A DNA stretch of 64,000 nt from Microbotryomycetes sp. JL201 (Eukaryota; Basidiomycota; Microbotryomycetes): contig JAQYUZ010000042.1 of assembly GCA_033819885.1 (NCBI GenBank), forward strand, positions 1 through 64,000, in the 5' to 3' direction. Of the stretch, positions 46,882-59,485 are shown piece by piece. The first letter of the stretch is position 1; each line of letters starts with the position of its first letter. The notes below the pieces were generated by a model. It made no database searches, had not been told where the DNA came from, and worked only from the letters and a program-made list of their open reading frames with translations. The position numbers and the translations under genes were made by a program.

Positions 46882-49584
46882 TCAAGACTCGTCAGAATCG
46901 TCGTCTTGATGGTTTTGCAGCGCGTGGCAATTGGATTCGTCTCGACCAAACAAGACTTTCTTGGACGTGTCATAGACGGCATCTTGAACCGAGAGCAGGA
47001 TCAGTAGCTTGATCAGAAGAAAAAGCTTTCGATGAAAGTCTCACAAGAAATGGCAACGGCAGGAACGACCTTGACAAGAGTCGGCGTCAAACCTTTGTAG
47101 AAACCTCGCCAGCCATCGTTGACATAACACCGGTGTGCAGCATCTCGCACGCCAGTGTACACCTGAGGATGGGCTGGTGTACCTTGCGCTTGCAGCCTTG
47201 TCCGAATGACGTTCCTGCACGAAACATGCTAAGTATGCAATGCACAGAAAGGCCGAGACGTAATACTCACAGTGGATAAACGCTCGTAGCACCAATGCCG
47301 CCGCTCAAAGCGCCAAACGCCAGACTGCCTACAACGCCCGGCTCCGTTCCGGACCATTTCGTGTATGCGAGTTTGATGCCCTCAAAGGTCGACATGTCGA
47401 TCGCCGAGTAAGGAAACACGCCGACCAACCCTGCCGGCAAGCCTCGGAAAAAGAAAGGGATTCCGCCTTTGGCCCACATGTCGGCTGCTGTTTTCAAGAT
47501 GAGAGCGTTGCCGCGTAATGCGCCTCCGGTCGATGACATGACACGGGTCTTGAGCGACTCTATCGGATAGATGACTGCGCATTTGTAAGAATGAGAATTG
47601 AGTATACCATCGGCTTGACTCGATTCTCACCAAATTGTGAGACGACACCGCCAATGCCACCCGCTACGAATCGACTCGAATTGGATATCATTGTCTGGTC
47701 CGGAACGTGATCCCAGTATTGGGCAAACACCCGTTTCGCCGACTCGTACGACAAAAACTTGATGGCCGATTCCTTTACGTGGTAAGCTATCGTCAGCGCT
47801 GATTCGCGAACTACACGCGCAAGGCACTGACCGGAAAAATTTTAATCACATTGAGGCCGTTCCCCGTCCAGAAGCCCTTGATGCCGCCGCCCTGTTTGAG
47901 CACGGCTCGTACGGCCGCAGGTAGGCTGCCTGCGTTTTTGCGCCGCTTGACCTTTTTGGCAAGATCTTTGCCAGTCACTTCTGGTTGCTCAATGGGTTCT
48001 TTCCCTTGCGTTATTAGATACACTTTGAGTCGATCGAATGGAGCGGTTGCGGTACGTGACACTACGGGAAGTCGTGGTCAGCTTTCACCTGGCAACCGAA
48101 TATTGCCGAGAGCTTACCTGCTCCTGCCAGGCCGCCTGCGAGGAGGAATTTCCCAGCGCCGGAAAACATGCCAGCAGTCGGTTCGGGCTCGTCCTCTTCC
48201 TCCTCGTCGTCGAGAGACAGACCGGCGTCATCCTCTTTCAAGTTGATTGAAGAGCCTGGCGCCTGCGCTTCTGTCGACGTCGCAGGGGCAGATTTGCTTG
48301 AGGACGCGTTTGCTTCTGCATTGCTCTTCTCCGCAGCTTTCCGCTCTGCTTGAACTGCTCGCGTCGTAGCAGTCTTGTGCTGCCTCGCTTCCTGCTCCCG
48401 TAATCGCATGTTCCTCGCTCGTCGACAAGCTGTCGCAAACTTGCGCTCATCATTCTCGGTCTCGAGCTGTTTCAAGTTGGTACGGTCGCGCATCTGCGGC
48501 GCGTCAGCTTGCCCCTTAGAGGACGATCGGTCTCGATGTGCTTGTGTAGCGGACGCTTTGCCTGCCATTCTGTCCCAACTCGACTTTCCGCCGCCGATGA
48601 CGACTGCACAAAAGTCGCTGTGAGAAAGCCGTCTCGATTGAGTGTATGAAGCACGGCTCACCATCGCCGTCTTGAGTCAGTCTGCTCATTGATGGTCGCC
48701 TGGACCGATGTGTCTGATAATACTTCCACATTTCGGGCATTGAAGTCTGTCGAGGCAGTAGCTGAAAGAGCACTAATCAGATATGCCGAGAAATGTGGCA
48801 GACACAAGAGCGTGTTCCTGCGCACCAGAAAGAAATTTCGCCATTCCTCAAACGAAATAGCGCCATCACCGTTGCGCGAGACGTTGCGGATGAACTCGTC
48901 AATCGTTGCATCGTCCGTCGCCTGAACGCCCGCTCTCCTGCACGCTTCGCGTACTTCGTCCTTCCGTAAACGCATGTCGCCGTCCTTGTCCATTTCAACA
49001 AATGCTCGCCACAGCTCGCGCTCTTTTTCGTCAGCGTACTTTTCAAACGCTGTCCATCGAGCTGCGACACTCGACAGTGGCGCCGAGCCGGCGACCGCTG
49101 TCGAGGACGTCATTGAAGCGGTATTTGGCTTGTCCGTGTTGCTCGAGGCAGTGCTGTCATGTGATTGCACGTTTGACGTTGAGCACTGCCCCCAAAGCTC
49201 TCGCGCATAGAGAGACCGATCTGCCTCGCGCTGTCTTTCGTCCGAATCTGACTGCGTGGACGTCGATGGCTCGCTCGCAGCGGATGTCTCCGAGCTGCTT
49301 CCAGAACTTGACGATGCGACCGACGGCAGCGGCAGCGAGTCGAACAGCCTGCGAAACGCGCTCAAGCGCGTTGCGGGATCTTCTGCCTGGCGAAAGTCCT
49401 TGAGCGTCACTGGTTCATCGTCGTCGTCATCGAGCCTCCGTTTCCGTGTTTTTGCGTCGTGGCCATAAAACGATGAGCTCGCTGACGGTCTCAGGGACAC
49501 GCGCGGGTCGTCTGCAGTCCACGGCCGAGGTGGAGCGGCGGCGGCCAATGCAAAGATCTCGGCCTTTGTTGGCGGGGGATGCAC
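46882..49584 (-). CDS. Calcium-regulated mitochondrial carrier (SCaMC/Sal1-like)
   Basis: Eight exons (48826-49584, 48662-48761, 48118-48603, 47832-48061, 47631-47772, 47271-47574, 47045-47214, 46882-46982) give 763 aa. The N-terminal half has EF-hands: 'DKDGDMRLRKDEV' and 'SRNGDGAISFEEW'. The C-terminal half has three mitochondrial-carrier repeats with signatures 'TAPFDRLKVYL', 'YPIESLKTRV' and 'YPLNVIRTRL'. Relatives exchange ATP-Mg for phosphate across the inner membrane under Ca2+ control from the intermembrane space. The protein is about 200 residues longer than yeast Sal1. The extra length is a Ser/Asp-rich N-terminal region and a charged Ala/Lys/Glu linker of about 130 residues between EF-hands and carrier. 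It ends in an acidic tail. Confidence 0.88.
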
Positions 49585-50277
49585 CGGCTGACTGGCTGAT
49601 ATCGCTGACGGTTCCGGGTCCGTGTCTTGCGCCGTTGCTGGCGCGCCAGACGTCTGTCGCGGCGCTCAGTCAGCCAAGTCTGAAAACGGGTTGCACAGAA
49701 CGCGCACGGCCGCCTTGGCAGCAGCACAGCCGGTGTAGACATGCAAACCGATGCTGAGCATGACTTCTGTCGCTTACCATTGCGTTCGAGTTCTTGAAAG
49801 CTCAGAGACGGGCCGCGCGTGCGCGTCTGCTCGTCTCGTGCGGGCCTCGTGAGCCTCGTACGCGTGTCAGTCGGCTGTCTGGGCACCTGTATAGACTTGA
49901 ATCAATATCAAAACACCTTTCCGGCTTCAACGTTGACCCACGGTGACCTGTCTTGGCTACAAACGCGCGTTTTTTTGGGCGCTCGTTCGTTCGGATTGTT
50001 CGGCGAACCCGTTACACGTCAAACAGGGCCAGTCAGGTGCAGAAAGCCGCGCCCAAAACTCGCTCGACTTGAGAGCGTGTCAGCGGCCGGGCCAGCTCGT
50101 CCGTCGCACCTCGTCGTCGCAGCGTACAGTCGATGACGAAACTGCCTTGCGCCCGGTTGCTGTGAGCCAATTAGAGCCCGCCCGTACTCGCCGACATGCG
50201 ATACAATCCACAACGAGACCCTCAACTCGGTACAGTTACAACATCAAATTTGTCTCCAAACAAAAATAAGCGCACAT
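49585..50277. other. Intergenic, carrier promoter / WD40 gene 3' side
   Basis: 693 bp; it should contain the carrier promoter and the 3' UTR of the WD40 gene. The 13-mer ATTAGAGCCCGCC at 50170-50182 is shared with the alpha-tubulin upstream region. Frames here show no conserved protein. Confidence 0.45.
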
Positions 50278-52990
50278 CTACTCTACATCTGTGAAAACAG
50301 GCCGCCACGTCTTGACGACCCAATCGCCACCGGCACTCGCCAACAGACCAGGACCAGTGTATGCCTCTGCCCCACCACTTTGCCAGTCGACATCTCCCTC
50401 ATTCAAGACATCTGCCTCGTGATTTTGCAAAAAGTCGACTGCGTACACCGACTCTTTGTGTCCTTCGAGTCGCTGCAACAGTCGAGGGGCCGCCGCACTG
50501 GCCGAGCTCGTCTGCGAGAAACTAGAACCGATACTGCCGCCACCACCTCCAGACAGCGTACCATTCTGCATGGCTGAGGGGTTGCCGGCACTCGCAGCCG
50601 ACGTCGATCCAGACTCTCCGATTCTCGTGCAATCGTAAAGCAAAACGACGGGCTCACTCGAACCCGCCGCCAGCAGCATCGACGAAGCCAAAGGACGTTG
50701 TCGGTCTTGATGCTCGTCGTCTTTTCGTTTGTTCATTGCGCTGCTGGCGCGCGAATGTTGATGCAAGGGCTCATCGTCTGATGAGGTGTGGTCCGGATGG
50801 TCTGACGAGAACGAAGCAGACCTCGATCGGCCACGAGACACCGCCGCAGTTCGTCTTTTTGAAACAGGTTGAGGATCGACGTCTATATGCATCGACAGAA
50901 GGTCAGCTTGTACTTCTCGCGACGATTGAACGTGGCACTCACAATCAGCGCCTTGGAACCACGCCGCTTTAATGGGCCAATTTCGGTTCTTGCCCTTGAG
51001 CGCATGGACCAGTTTCGGACAGTTCGCCAACATCTTGACTGGATCTGTTCCTCGATCGTATATCCGAATGACTGTAGAAATGACGTTTAGTGCCCTGCGG
51101 ATGACAGCTCCACCCCGGCAACTGACAGTTGTCGAACCCAGTACTAGCCATCCATCGCGGCTCCGTGGTGTTGCGTCGGCTGTCAGAGCTGAGTGCGAGG
51201 CACGAGATGGGTGCTGGACCTTTTCTGCCAGCCGCGCCGCCGGCGACGGCTGCAACAGACGCAGACAGCTCGGGTAATGGCAGAAACGATGCTGATCTAA
51301 GCGAGAAATGTCGAATCGCGCCCGAAGAATCACCAACGATCAAATTCGGAGAGCGCTTGAATGAGCGTCTGCTCCGGACCACGTTAGCGCAACGACAAGC
51401 TCAAGATTTGCGGATCGACTCACATGGAATTGATCATGGTATCCGAGCGCATCTCGAGCACAGGCTTGTCCATGCGCATGTCTCCGACGCCGAGTATCCG
51501 ACCACTCGTGCCGTACGCAAACAGGTTCATACTTTCGGCACCTTGACCCGTTGAGGGATGTATCCATGCGACCGTCTGCACAAGCCCATCCGTTGCATGA
51601 GACCATGTCCACGCATGCGGGGACAAAGTCGAGGTGGTCGGCGTCGCAGGCGTCGACGCTGGTGGCGTTGTCGTTGCCGAAGAGGACGCGCCCAACCTTT
51701 CAGACAACGGATGAATGTACACTTGTGAATCGTATCCTCCGCTGAGTATATGCGTCATTGCCGGATGAAAATCAATGTCCGACACTGGCCCAGTATGCGA
51801 AGTGAGGTGCGAGAGCTGGGTGCAGACCGTCAGCAAGCTTGACAGTCTTCCTTGAAATCTGACCTCACCTCTTCGACTTCGCCATCGTCCCATGGATCAG
51901 CGACATCGTCCAAGTCATCATTCTGGTCGACGTCTTGATCTCGCTTGAGCAAGTCTTTCGGAGCCCATAGCCGAACGCCGTCAAAGCCAGCGCTAGCCAG
52001 TATCCGGCCTCGACCCCGCAATCGCTGTTGGCCAAACTTGAGCGTGTACACGGCACCCCGATGACCTTTCAAATCGTAGCCTCTTCCCCACCTCCAGCTC
52101 TCATGTGCCGTTGCGTCAGATGTACGCGCCGAAGGCAGCGAAATGTCGAGCTCGCGCTTGAGCGACGCATCGCGCATGGCCGTATTCGTGCGCGAAGACG
52201 TCGATGAAGGAGCTGGGGTAGCTTTTGAAATGGAACTTTTACCAAGCAAGCCCGCTTCGGTTTGAGTATTGGTTCTGGATGATGGTACGGGTGGCGGCAA
52301 CATGGCAGGTTGAGGAAATAAAGTGGCGGCGATTGATGACGGACTCGTCGGCAGAGTTGCGGAAGTCGTTGACGTCGGCACGGCGGGCGCTTTGATTGGC
52401 TCGTTCAATCGCATGAACTCGGTCTCTCCAAAGACTGCCGAAACGAGGCCAGTCGCGCTCGAGCCGTTTGCGAACGACGGAGCCGTTGCTGCAGACTTGA
52501 CAGTGAGCGGCGGCTTGGCAGCAGAGAGCTTGGGTGTCTCTTCTGGGCTAAAAGGAGGATCCAGACTTGTTGTCGCTCTATCTTCCATACTCGGATGGGC
52601 TGCAGCGGCCGTCGGCGATCTCGTGCCACCGTTCGTGTCTGCCGCTGTAGTCTGCGGTTGCTCTTTCGGACCCACAGCAGCATCTTTTGGATTGTTCGAT
52701 TTTGAGGTACTGTTGTTATCCTTCCTCGACCGACCCTGACTCTTGCCGTAGCGCCAGCTGACTTCCCACAAGCTCGTGCGCAGTGCCTCATTCTCGCGCT
52801 CCAGCTGCTCAACACGCTGCTTCAAACGCTTGTGCTCTCTCAAGAGACGATTGTGCACATCGACGTCAACACCTGCGGCGTGCGCCGTATGCTGAGGCTG
52901 CCCTGACGAAGACGGCTGCGCGCCAGACTGCTGGCGCTGTATGACACTCGCGCCGCCACCAGACGAGTCGAACAGAGTCGTAGCATCCAT
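50278..52990 (-). CDS. Coiled-coil plus WD40-repeat protein
   Basis: Five exons (51869-52990, 51424-51815, 51127-51368, 50943-51071, 50278-50906) give 837 aa. A short Ser/Gln-rich N-terminus leads to a coiled coil at about residues 45-75 ('LKQRVEQLERENEALR'). A low-complexity linker of about 200 residues follows, then WD repeats: 'YDLKGHRGAVYTLKF', 'ASAGFDGVRLW', 'LTSHTGPVSDIDFHP', 'MASTGFDNFIRIYD', 'LEGHKESVYAVDF' and 'ASAGGDWVVKTW'. At least six blades can be counted, with long loops between them. It is probably a scaffold. I could not assign an orthologue. The intron at 50907-50942 is only 36 nt. The ATG at 52990 was chosen as the first real ATG of the frame. Confidence 0.78.
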
Positions 52991-53768
52991 TGACGTAAGC
53001 GACACTCCGGTCCGCGCGCTCGTCGGCGAGCAAGACTCGCTCTACCGAAGGCTGCAGCACGAGCTAAAAGGCATCAAACGAAGATTACCAATCTCAAGCT
53101 AGGACCAAAGTACTGAAGACATTCGCTCGCATCTGACAGTAGCTCTGACAAGCCCAAAAGCAAGACAGCATGATTGAGCGTCACGTGATCGTTGTTGCAC
53201 GCGGCACATGGTCATATCCTCGGAACCTGTCAAGCCGAGCCGCAGTGTCATTCATGCCTTCCTTCCGGCGATATTCCATCAAGCGCGATGCCAAGCCAAC
53301 TCCCCCGGATTCCCGGCTGATAAGCCGCGTTATCAATCTCTTGAACGGGTGCACTTGACAGCATATGTCACGCCTCAGCACGACATCTTTGTCAGCTAGA
53401 TATGCTCTGGATCCACATCAGGCTGTCCTGATATGAATTATCAGCAACCTCAGAATCCCGAGTCGCTTTCAAGGAAAGTTCGGCCGAAATAAACCCCGGG
53501 CAGAGCGGCGCAAGCGATCCGGCAGTTCGTGCCCGGTAGAATCGGTGTACTCTCCAAGCGCGCGCGTAGATGGCCCCGTGTGCATTCTGGTCTCGGCTGC
53601 CGACGGCACCCCGCTTTCTCGGGTCTGTGCAGTTCGGACTTGGTATCTCCCTATCAGTGCGCTGATCGCAGTGCAACAATCGACCCCACCTTCTCTCTTT
53701 CCTTCTTGTCAGCCACTTCGTCTCTTTTCACGTGGCTTGGTCAGTCAAGCTTCGCTTCGCCACTCGCC
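52991..53768. promoter_or_regulatory. Divergent promoter, WD40 gene / copper amine oxidase
   Basis: 778 bp between two outward-facing starts. No gene. A pyrimidine-rich stretch at about 53685-53720 lies just before the amine oxidase ATG. Confidence 0.45.
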
Positions 53769-56672
53769 ATGATCCCTTCGACTCTGGCCCTGGGAGCGGC
53801 CGCTGTCTTGATGGCAGCCGCTCCAGGTGTCAATGCAGCACCCAAATTCCTCAGCATGCAGGGTATCCATCGTCCGACCAAGCCTCGTCCAACTATACCC
53901 CTCAGCCATCCGTTCGAAGACACCAAGACTGGCGTCCAAACCAACAATGATGGCAAAAGTGCCGACCCTGTCGTCAAAGCCCCGTACAAGAACGTCTGGG
54001 CGTCCTTGACCAACGACGAAGCTGCATCGGTTATCAAGTTTTTGCACGATCAAGCACAAATGAATTTGACTGCCGCGACCAATGCTACTTCGTGAGTCCC
54101 GGTATGTCCTGATGTCATGGGTTTCCACTGATGAAGCAACATTCAGATGGGACAACTCCATCGGCACCGTTGATCTGGCATACGTTAACAAAGCCGCTGC
54201 GCTCAAATACACTTTGGGAGAGACCGACACTCCTCCCGAGCGATACGCGAAGGCCATCATCAATTTTCAGGCTACCGAGACTCCTTACCTCGAGGAGTTT
54301 ATCGTCGGACCGTTGCCAGTGTCCGAGTCTACGACTGTACGCCCATACACCGATGGCCACACCCGAGGCAAGGGCGGATCTGGCAAGCAATTAAACTTCG
54401 ATGCGGATGGCGATGCAGTGTACGAGTGGATGCTTACGGAGATGGAGCCTCTCACCGAAGTTTACAAAGGCTTGACAAACGGTTACGGACCCCAGAACCT
54501 TTCCCACTGGGGCATTGATCCTCTCTGGCGCGAAAACGGACGCACTATCAAATGGGTTGTCGCGTGGGGAGACCCAACTACGGGCATGGGTGCACAGACT
54601 CTGTTGCCTCAAGGGATCTATTGCAAGATGGACATCACTGGTCGCGACCCTGCCGGTTGGTCGATCGAAGGCTGGCTCTACAACGACGTCTTCTACTCGA
54701 CGACCGCCGAGTTCCTGGACGCATACAGCTCACCCGACTTTGTTAAAGCTACACCAAACAATGGTCAAGACGAGGATTGGATCGGCACGAACCAAGCCGG
54801 CGAACCTTTGCCAAATGACGACCGTGCGCCACCGATGCAGATTCTTCCGCAAGGCAAACGATGGGCCGTCGACCAGGAGGAAAAGTATGTGACCTGGGGC
54901 GACTTTTCATTCTTTGTCGCGTTCACGCGCGACACGGGTGTTCGCTTGTTCGACATCAAGTACAAGGGCGAGCGTGTCATGTACGAACTTGGCTTGCAAG
55001 AAGCTATTGCTCACTACGCTGGCAATGATCGTGAGTATGATTTTGCCTGGTGTTTTCTTGTTCTGACCACGGTGTCGATTACAGCTGTTCAATCTGGCAT
55101 CGGCTACCTCGACTCGTACTATGGCTTTGGTCCATACACATTCGAGCTCATCGCCGGATACGATTGTCCAGCATACTCCACCTTCATGAATACGACCTTC
55201 CATGCCAACGAAAAATCAACAACTCATCGAAACGCTATTTGCTTGTTCGAGTCGGACGTCGGATACCCAATGCAGCGCCACAGCTCGGACTCTTATGTCT
55301 CGATCACCAAAAACATCGCATTCACGCTGCGCTCGGTTTCGACTGTCGGAAACTACGACTACAGCTTCTCTTATGTGTTCTATCAGGACGGTTCGATCGA
55401 GGTGAGCTGTTTTTTCAATCTTCTGCACCCAGCTAAAGCTATTTCGGCTGACCAAGAAATACTTCAGACATTCGTTCAAGCCTCAGGCTACATTCAATCC
55501 GCCTACTACGCGCACAACGACAGGTACGGCTACAAGATTCACGATGGCTTGGTGAGCTTGCAAATTTGCATTGGTTCCTCAAGAGAGTGCGTGCAACTGA
55601 TTCTGGATTGTCCTCACATAGTCGGGTAGCATGCACGACCATGCATTGCTGATGAAGGCAAGCATGAAAAGCCCCGATTGCAGTGAAAAGAAGCAGCTAA
55701 TTGTTTTCTGTTCCGGTAGGCCGACATTGACATCTTGGGCACGGCAAACACCTTGCAACACCACAAGGTGACCAAAGCCGAGGCAAAGTACGTGTGGTCC
55801 AACCAGACTCGATCGACAATGTATGTGGCCAAGAAGAACGTCACAAATGAAGACTACACCAAGCTCGACTTCCATGATGGCGACATGTACATGATTGCCA
55901 ACTACGACGAAAAGAACAAATGGGGTGAAACACGCGCGTATCGCATGATGCCTGGACGCGGCGCCGGAATGAAACTCATGGTCGAGCACAGCGACAATCT
56001 ACACAAGTCCCAGTCGTTCGCGACCAATCACTTCTACGTCACCAAACAAAAGGACAACGAACACGCTGCAGCTCACTCAAGCAATGCTTACGACCCAATC
56101 AACCCTGTGATCAACTTTGGCCGCTTCTTCGACTCGGAAGATCTCGAGCAGGAAGATCTCGTTGTCTGGTACAATCTCGGTATGCACCATGTGCCAAATG
56201 TACGTACCAGGGAAAGCACAAGAAAGGCACCCGAACTGAACCATGTGTGGACAGACCGCCGACGTGCCAAATACTGTGCAAATTGGCGCACAAGCTTCGA
56301 TGCTGTTCATGCCTGTAAGATCTGCTCACTGTTCAGGCTTTTGATCACGGTCACTTATACGTTTTGGTCACTTTGAAGCACAACTTCTTTGACGGCGACG
56401 TGTCTCGCCGCTCACAGCATATGCTTCGCCTCGACTACGACAGCTCGGCTGATTTCATCGTCTCCCAAGTTGACACGTTCGGAGTAAGCCAACCATCTGG
56501 CATGTTCAATCTGACTGCGGCACAAGTCGACTACAACGAGTACAAGGGCGATGTGAACGTTCGCAAGTTCCCTTACGACCCCTTGAACCCTTTCAACGAG
56601 AGTGAGTACCGGCGATTGTGTCTGATAGCTCAAGTCGGCTGACTTGAGTCTGGCACAGCTCGTGGAATTTGA
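53769..56672 (+). CDS. Secreted copper amine oxidase
   Basis: Nine exons (53769-54091, 54147-55030, 55085-55401, 55468-55551, 55622-55657, 55720-56199, 56255-56314, 56379-56601, 56659-56672) give 806 aa. A signal peptide ('LALGAAAVLMAAAPGVNA') occupies the first 23 residues. The catalytic core has 'YELGLQEAIAHYAGND', the proton-acceptor region 'LDSYYGFGPY' and the TPQ-forming Tyr in 'VGNYDYSF'. The copper His pair lies in 'SGSMHDHALL', followed by 'KADIDILGTAN'. It oxidises primary amines to aldehyde, ammonia and H2O2 outside the cell. Several NxS/T sites fit secretion. Intron 55658-55719 has a GC donor (GCAAGC) at the codon after 'LLMK'; the join restores the family sequence. The last exon is 14 nt and slightly uncertain. 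Confidence 0.92.
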
Positions 56673-57384
56673 TTGGACGAGACGTTGCAGAGCAAGAATA
56701 GAGCTGGGTTTTGTGCTTTAGAATAGTGCGATTTGGGTAGACTTGACTGTAGGTAGATCACTTTGAAAAAGCTACAATGCTTCGTTCTCCAGTCACTTAT
56801 TAGGGTCTGAGTCTCTGGGAGCTTTGAGGCCTGAGCGCCAAAGTGTTTCAGCGTTTCTAATCGGCTGCTCGTCATGTCTCGCAATAGCAAGCAGGTTCTA
56901 GTCTCCTTACATCGAGTCCAAGGGCATGAGGCAGCCTACTCTTTCAGAGAAAAACGGCCGAAACTTGTATCGAGCTTTCTTTCTCATCTCGGACACTGAC
57001 TCGCGCCCTTGCTGTTTATCCGGTCGTGCCGGGTATCGTTGAACTCACTCGCCAAGCTTGAAGACGTTGTCATTCCTCTCAGCATACTTGTCTGGTCGCA
57101 CTCACCTCGGACCGACTCTTCCCAGCGGCTCTGCGCAACGTCACGAGCACCGCTGGCTTGACAGAAATCTTGTTCCGGCTAAGAGTAGGTCTTTGAGGAG
57201 CTTTGGACTCTTTGTAACGATGTGTCGCGGCTAGGTCGCCCCGTACTCGACTACCAGCAGGTCAAACACGAGCGGAATGTACTCCGACAGCATGTATCAC
57301 CGTGCTCGATCAAGCTCACATACTGCTACAAACATGACTGACTGATGTCCTCGCGCACCTGTCAGCGCACGTGACGGGGGAACG
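56673..57384. other. Intergenic, no gene seen
   Basis: 712 bp between the amine oxidase stop and the insertase start. It is moderately AT-richer near 56700-56780. No conserved frame on either strand. Confidence 0.5.
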
Positions 57385-58751
57385 ATGCCGACTCGAGCAG
57401 TTCTGCACACCGGTAAAGCCGCTCCCAGGATACTCGGTCGACCATTCAACGTACAACATGCTCGACTTTTGTCACTATGGTCGTCCGCTGCTCCTACTTC
57501 CGAACCAAGCACGCCTGTGCCACCCGTGAGACCGCCGTCAATCGCCGAAATGACGACACCGCTCAGCTTGCCGCCTCCAACATTCTTTGAGCCGGCATCC
57601 ACAGTGCTATTGAGTCTGCCTCCGTCACTGCACCTGTCCTATGCGCTGTTCATCCCGCTGTGGACGCTCTTATTGCGAAGCTCGACGACACTTCCATTAA
57701 CTCTATGGCAAAGAGCCAGAACACGAAAATTTGCCGACAAAGTGTTGCCATTGATCAGGCAAGCGCAGCACAGGATCAGTCTTCAGACACGAGACGAGTG
57801 CAGGCGAGCGGCCAAGAGCTACGAAGAGTATCAAAAAGAATTTCAAAAGCGGGCAAGTTGTTCCGCATCATACTTTTCGCTTGCACTGACAATGCATGCC
57901 ACAGGCTAAAGCCGAAGCAAAGCGTATCGCTCGTCAACACAACGCGTCCCCTATGGTGACGCTGCTCGTGCCACCGCTACTTCACCTGCCGATATTCATT
58001 TCCATGACTCTGATCATTCGAGATGCGTGTCAGCGTGCATCGACGACGCTATCTCTGACACCATCATCGTTCACGCAATTGCTCGCGAATGTAGAAACGG
58101 AATCGACCCTGACGTCTACCGCCTTGGCGCATTTGCAAGAATTTGCGACAACGCCACTCTACTGGTGTCCCTCTCTCATTCTGCCAGACTCTACCATGAT
58201 GCTCCCGTTAGCAGTCGGACTGGCGGCATTGGCTAATGTCGAAGTATCGGCGAAAACACGAAAGGCCAACGCAGCTGCCGCTCTCGCTTCTCGGCCAGCG
58301 CAAGGATCGGACGGCGTTCAGGCCTCTGGCCCGTTGACGGCAGCGCAGAAACGACGAGTCGTCGCGAAAATGGCACGGGCCGGCGATGTCGTGATGCCAG
58401 GCACGACCAAACCAGTCTCCAGGGGATACGCATCGTCGGCACCCGTTCAAGGGCCGTCAGTCGCCGTCATGGAAGAGACAGAAGACGAACCGCGGACAAC
58501 GCGAATTATCACAAACGCATTACGGTTCTCAGCCGTCCTTTTTATCCCGTTTGCAGCGTTTGCACCGAGCGTGAGTGCCAGCCGCAACTCGTTCAACTAT
58601 TGCTAACGCCCGTTTGCAACTGTAGGCTGTTTGCGTATATTGGCTCACATCCAACATGTTCACGCTCGTTCAAAACACAGTGTTTGCGTGGTACGACCGA
58701 AAGCGCGATCAGCAGCAACGGATACAGAGAATATTGCGAGGTCGAACGTAG
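57385..58751 (+). CDS. COX18: Mitochondrial inner-membrane insertase, COX18/OXA1 family
   Basis: Three exons (57385-57852, 57905-58570, 58626-58751) give 419 aa. The Arg/Ala/Ser-rich N-terminus fits a mitochondrial presequence. TM1 region 'LHLSYALFIPLWTLLLRS' is followed by a basic coiled segment ('SYEEYQKEFQKR', 'KAEAKRIARQHN') facing the matrix, as in Oxa1/YidC. Further membrane segments are 'VTLLVPPLLHLPIFISM', 'LPLAVGLAALANVEV', 'LFIPFAAFAPSAVCVYWLTS'. The last contains the family's end-of-TM motif. Cox18 inserts the C-terminal tail of Cox2. The alternative is Oxa1 itself; it lacks an obvious long ribosome-binding tail, which favours Cox18. Intron 1 (57853-57904) has a GC donor (GCAAGT). 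A low-complexity matrix loop of about 100 residues adds to the usual size. Confidence 0.78.
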
Positions 58752-59485
58752 CCAGTGCAATCCGATTTCAGTTCTGCTGCAGAGGCTAATTGTCGTCGTC
58801 CACGAGCAAGATGATGAGCACGTCTTTGTCACGGGGATGCAACAGCATTTCACCGTTGAAAGTGATCTGGTGTCGGTTCGTCAGGTTCGCTCTCTAGCGA
58901 TATGGGATGAGCCTGCGCACCTTTTTGGCCCTCTTTGCTGCTCTCAGAGTTCCATTGAGTGCTTCCACTGTTGTGATGTCAGCTCGGGTACATGTTTCTC
59001 ACGCCCGCCCGCCGACGCACGTTCGTTTGCCGTCTTGTCAAACAATACGCCATACGGGCATGCGTAATGGCCCTCAGGAGGCTGTTTGGACCCATGCTGC
59101 TTGATTGCCCGCTGCTCGGGTGCATGCGTATGCGATGCGAGGGCAGTCGATGAGAATGGGCACAGCGCAATGTTGAATCACGTGTCAATCGGGCGGCATA
59201 TCGACTGGCATGCACCGGAACTGACACAGAGGATCGCAATCTCAGACGTGGTGTCGAGCATGACGGGCGAGCGTACAAACAGTCCGACTGACAGAGTGAT
59301 CGAATGCGCTCGGGCCCCAGTACTAATTCAATTCACGTGATTCAATCTCGCTAAACTTGTGCCAGGCTACAGTCCCGATCCAAAGTACATACGCTCCTTG
59401 CGCGCAGATAGCCTGCCTGTTGAAGTCCTTACATGTCCAAACGAGTCGGCGGCGTGGGACGGCGAGTGAGACTTGGTGCTCTGTA
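58752..59485. other. Intergenic, no gene seen
   Basis: 734 bp between the insertase stop and the 3' end of the minus-strand family-2 copy. A missing last exon of that copy could lie here but was not found. Confidence 0.45.

Noticed and set aside
58600-59067. A 155-codon plus-strand frame after the COX18 gene
   Set aside because: It overlaps the last COX18 exon in another frame and then runs through unconserved sequence.
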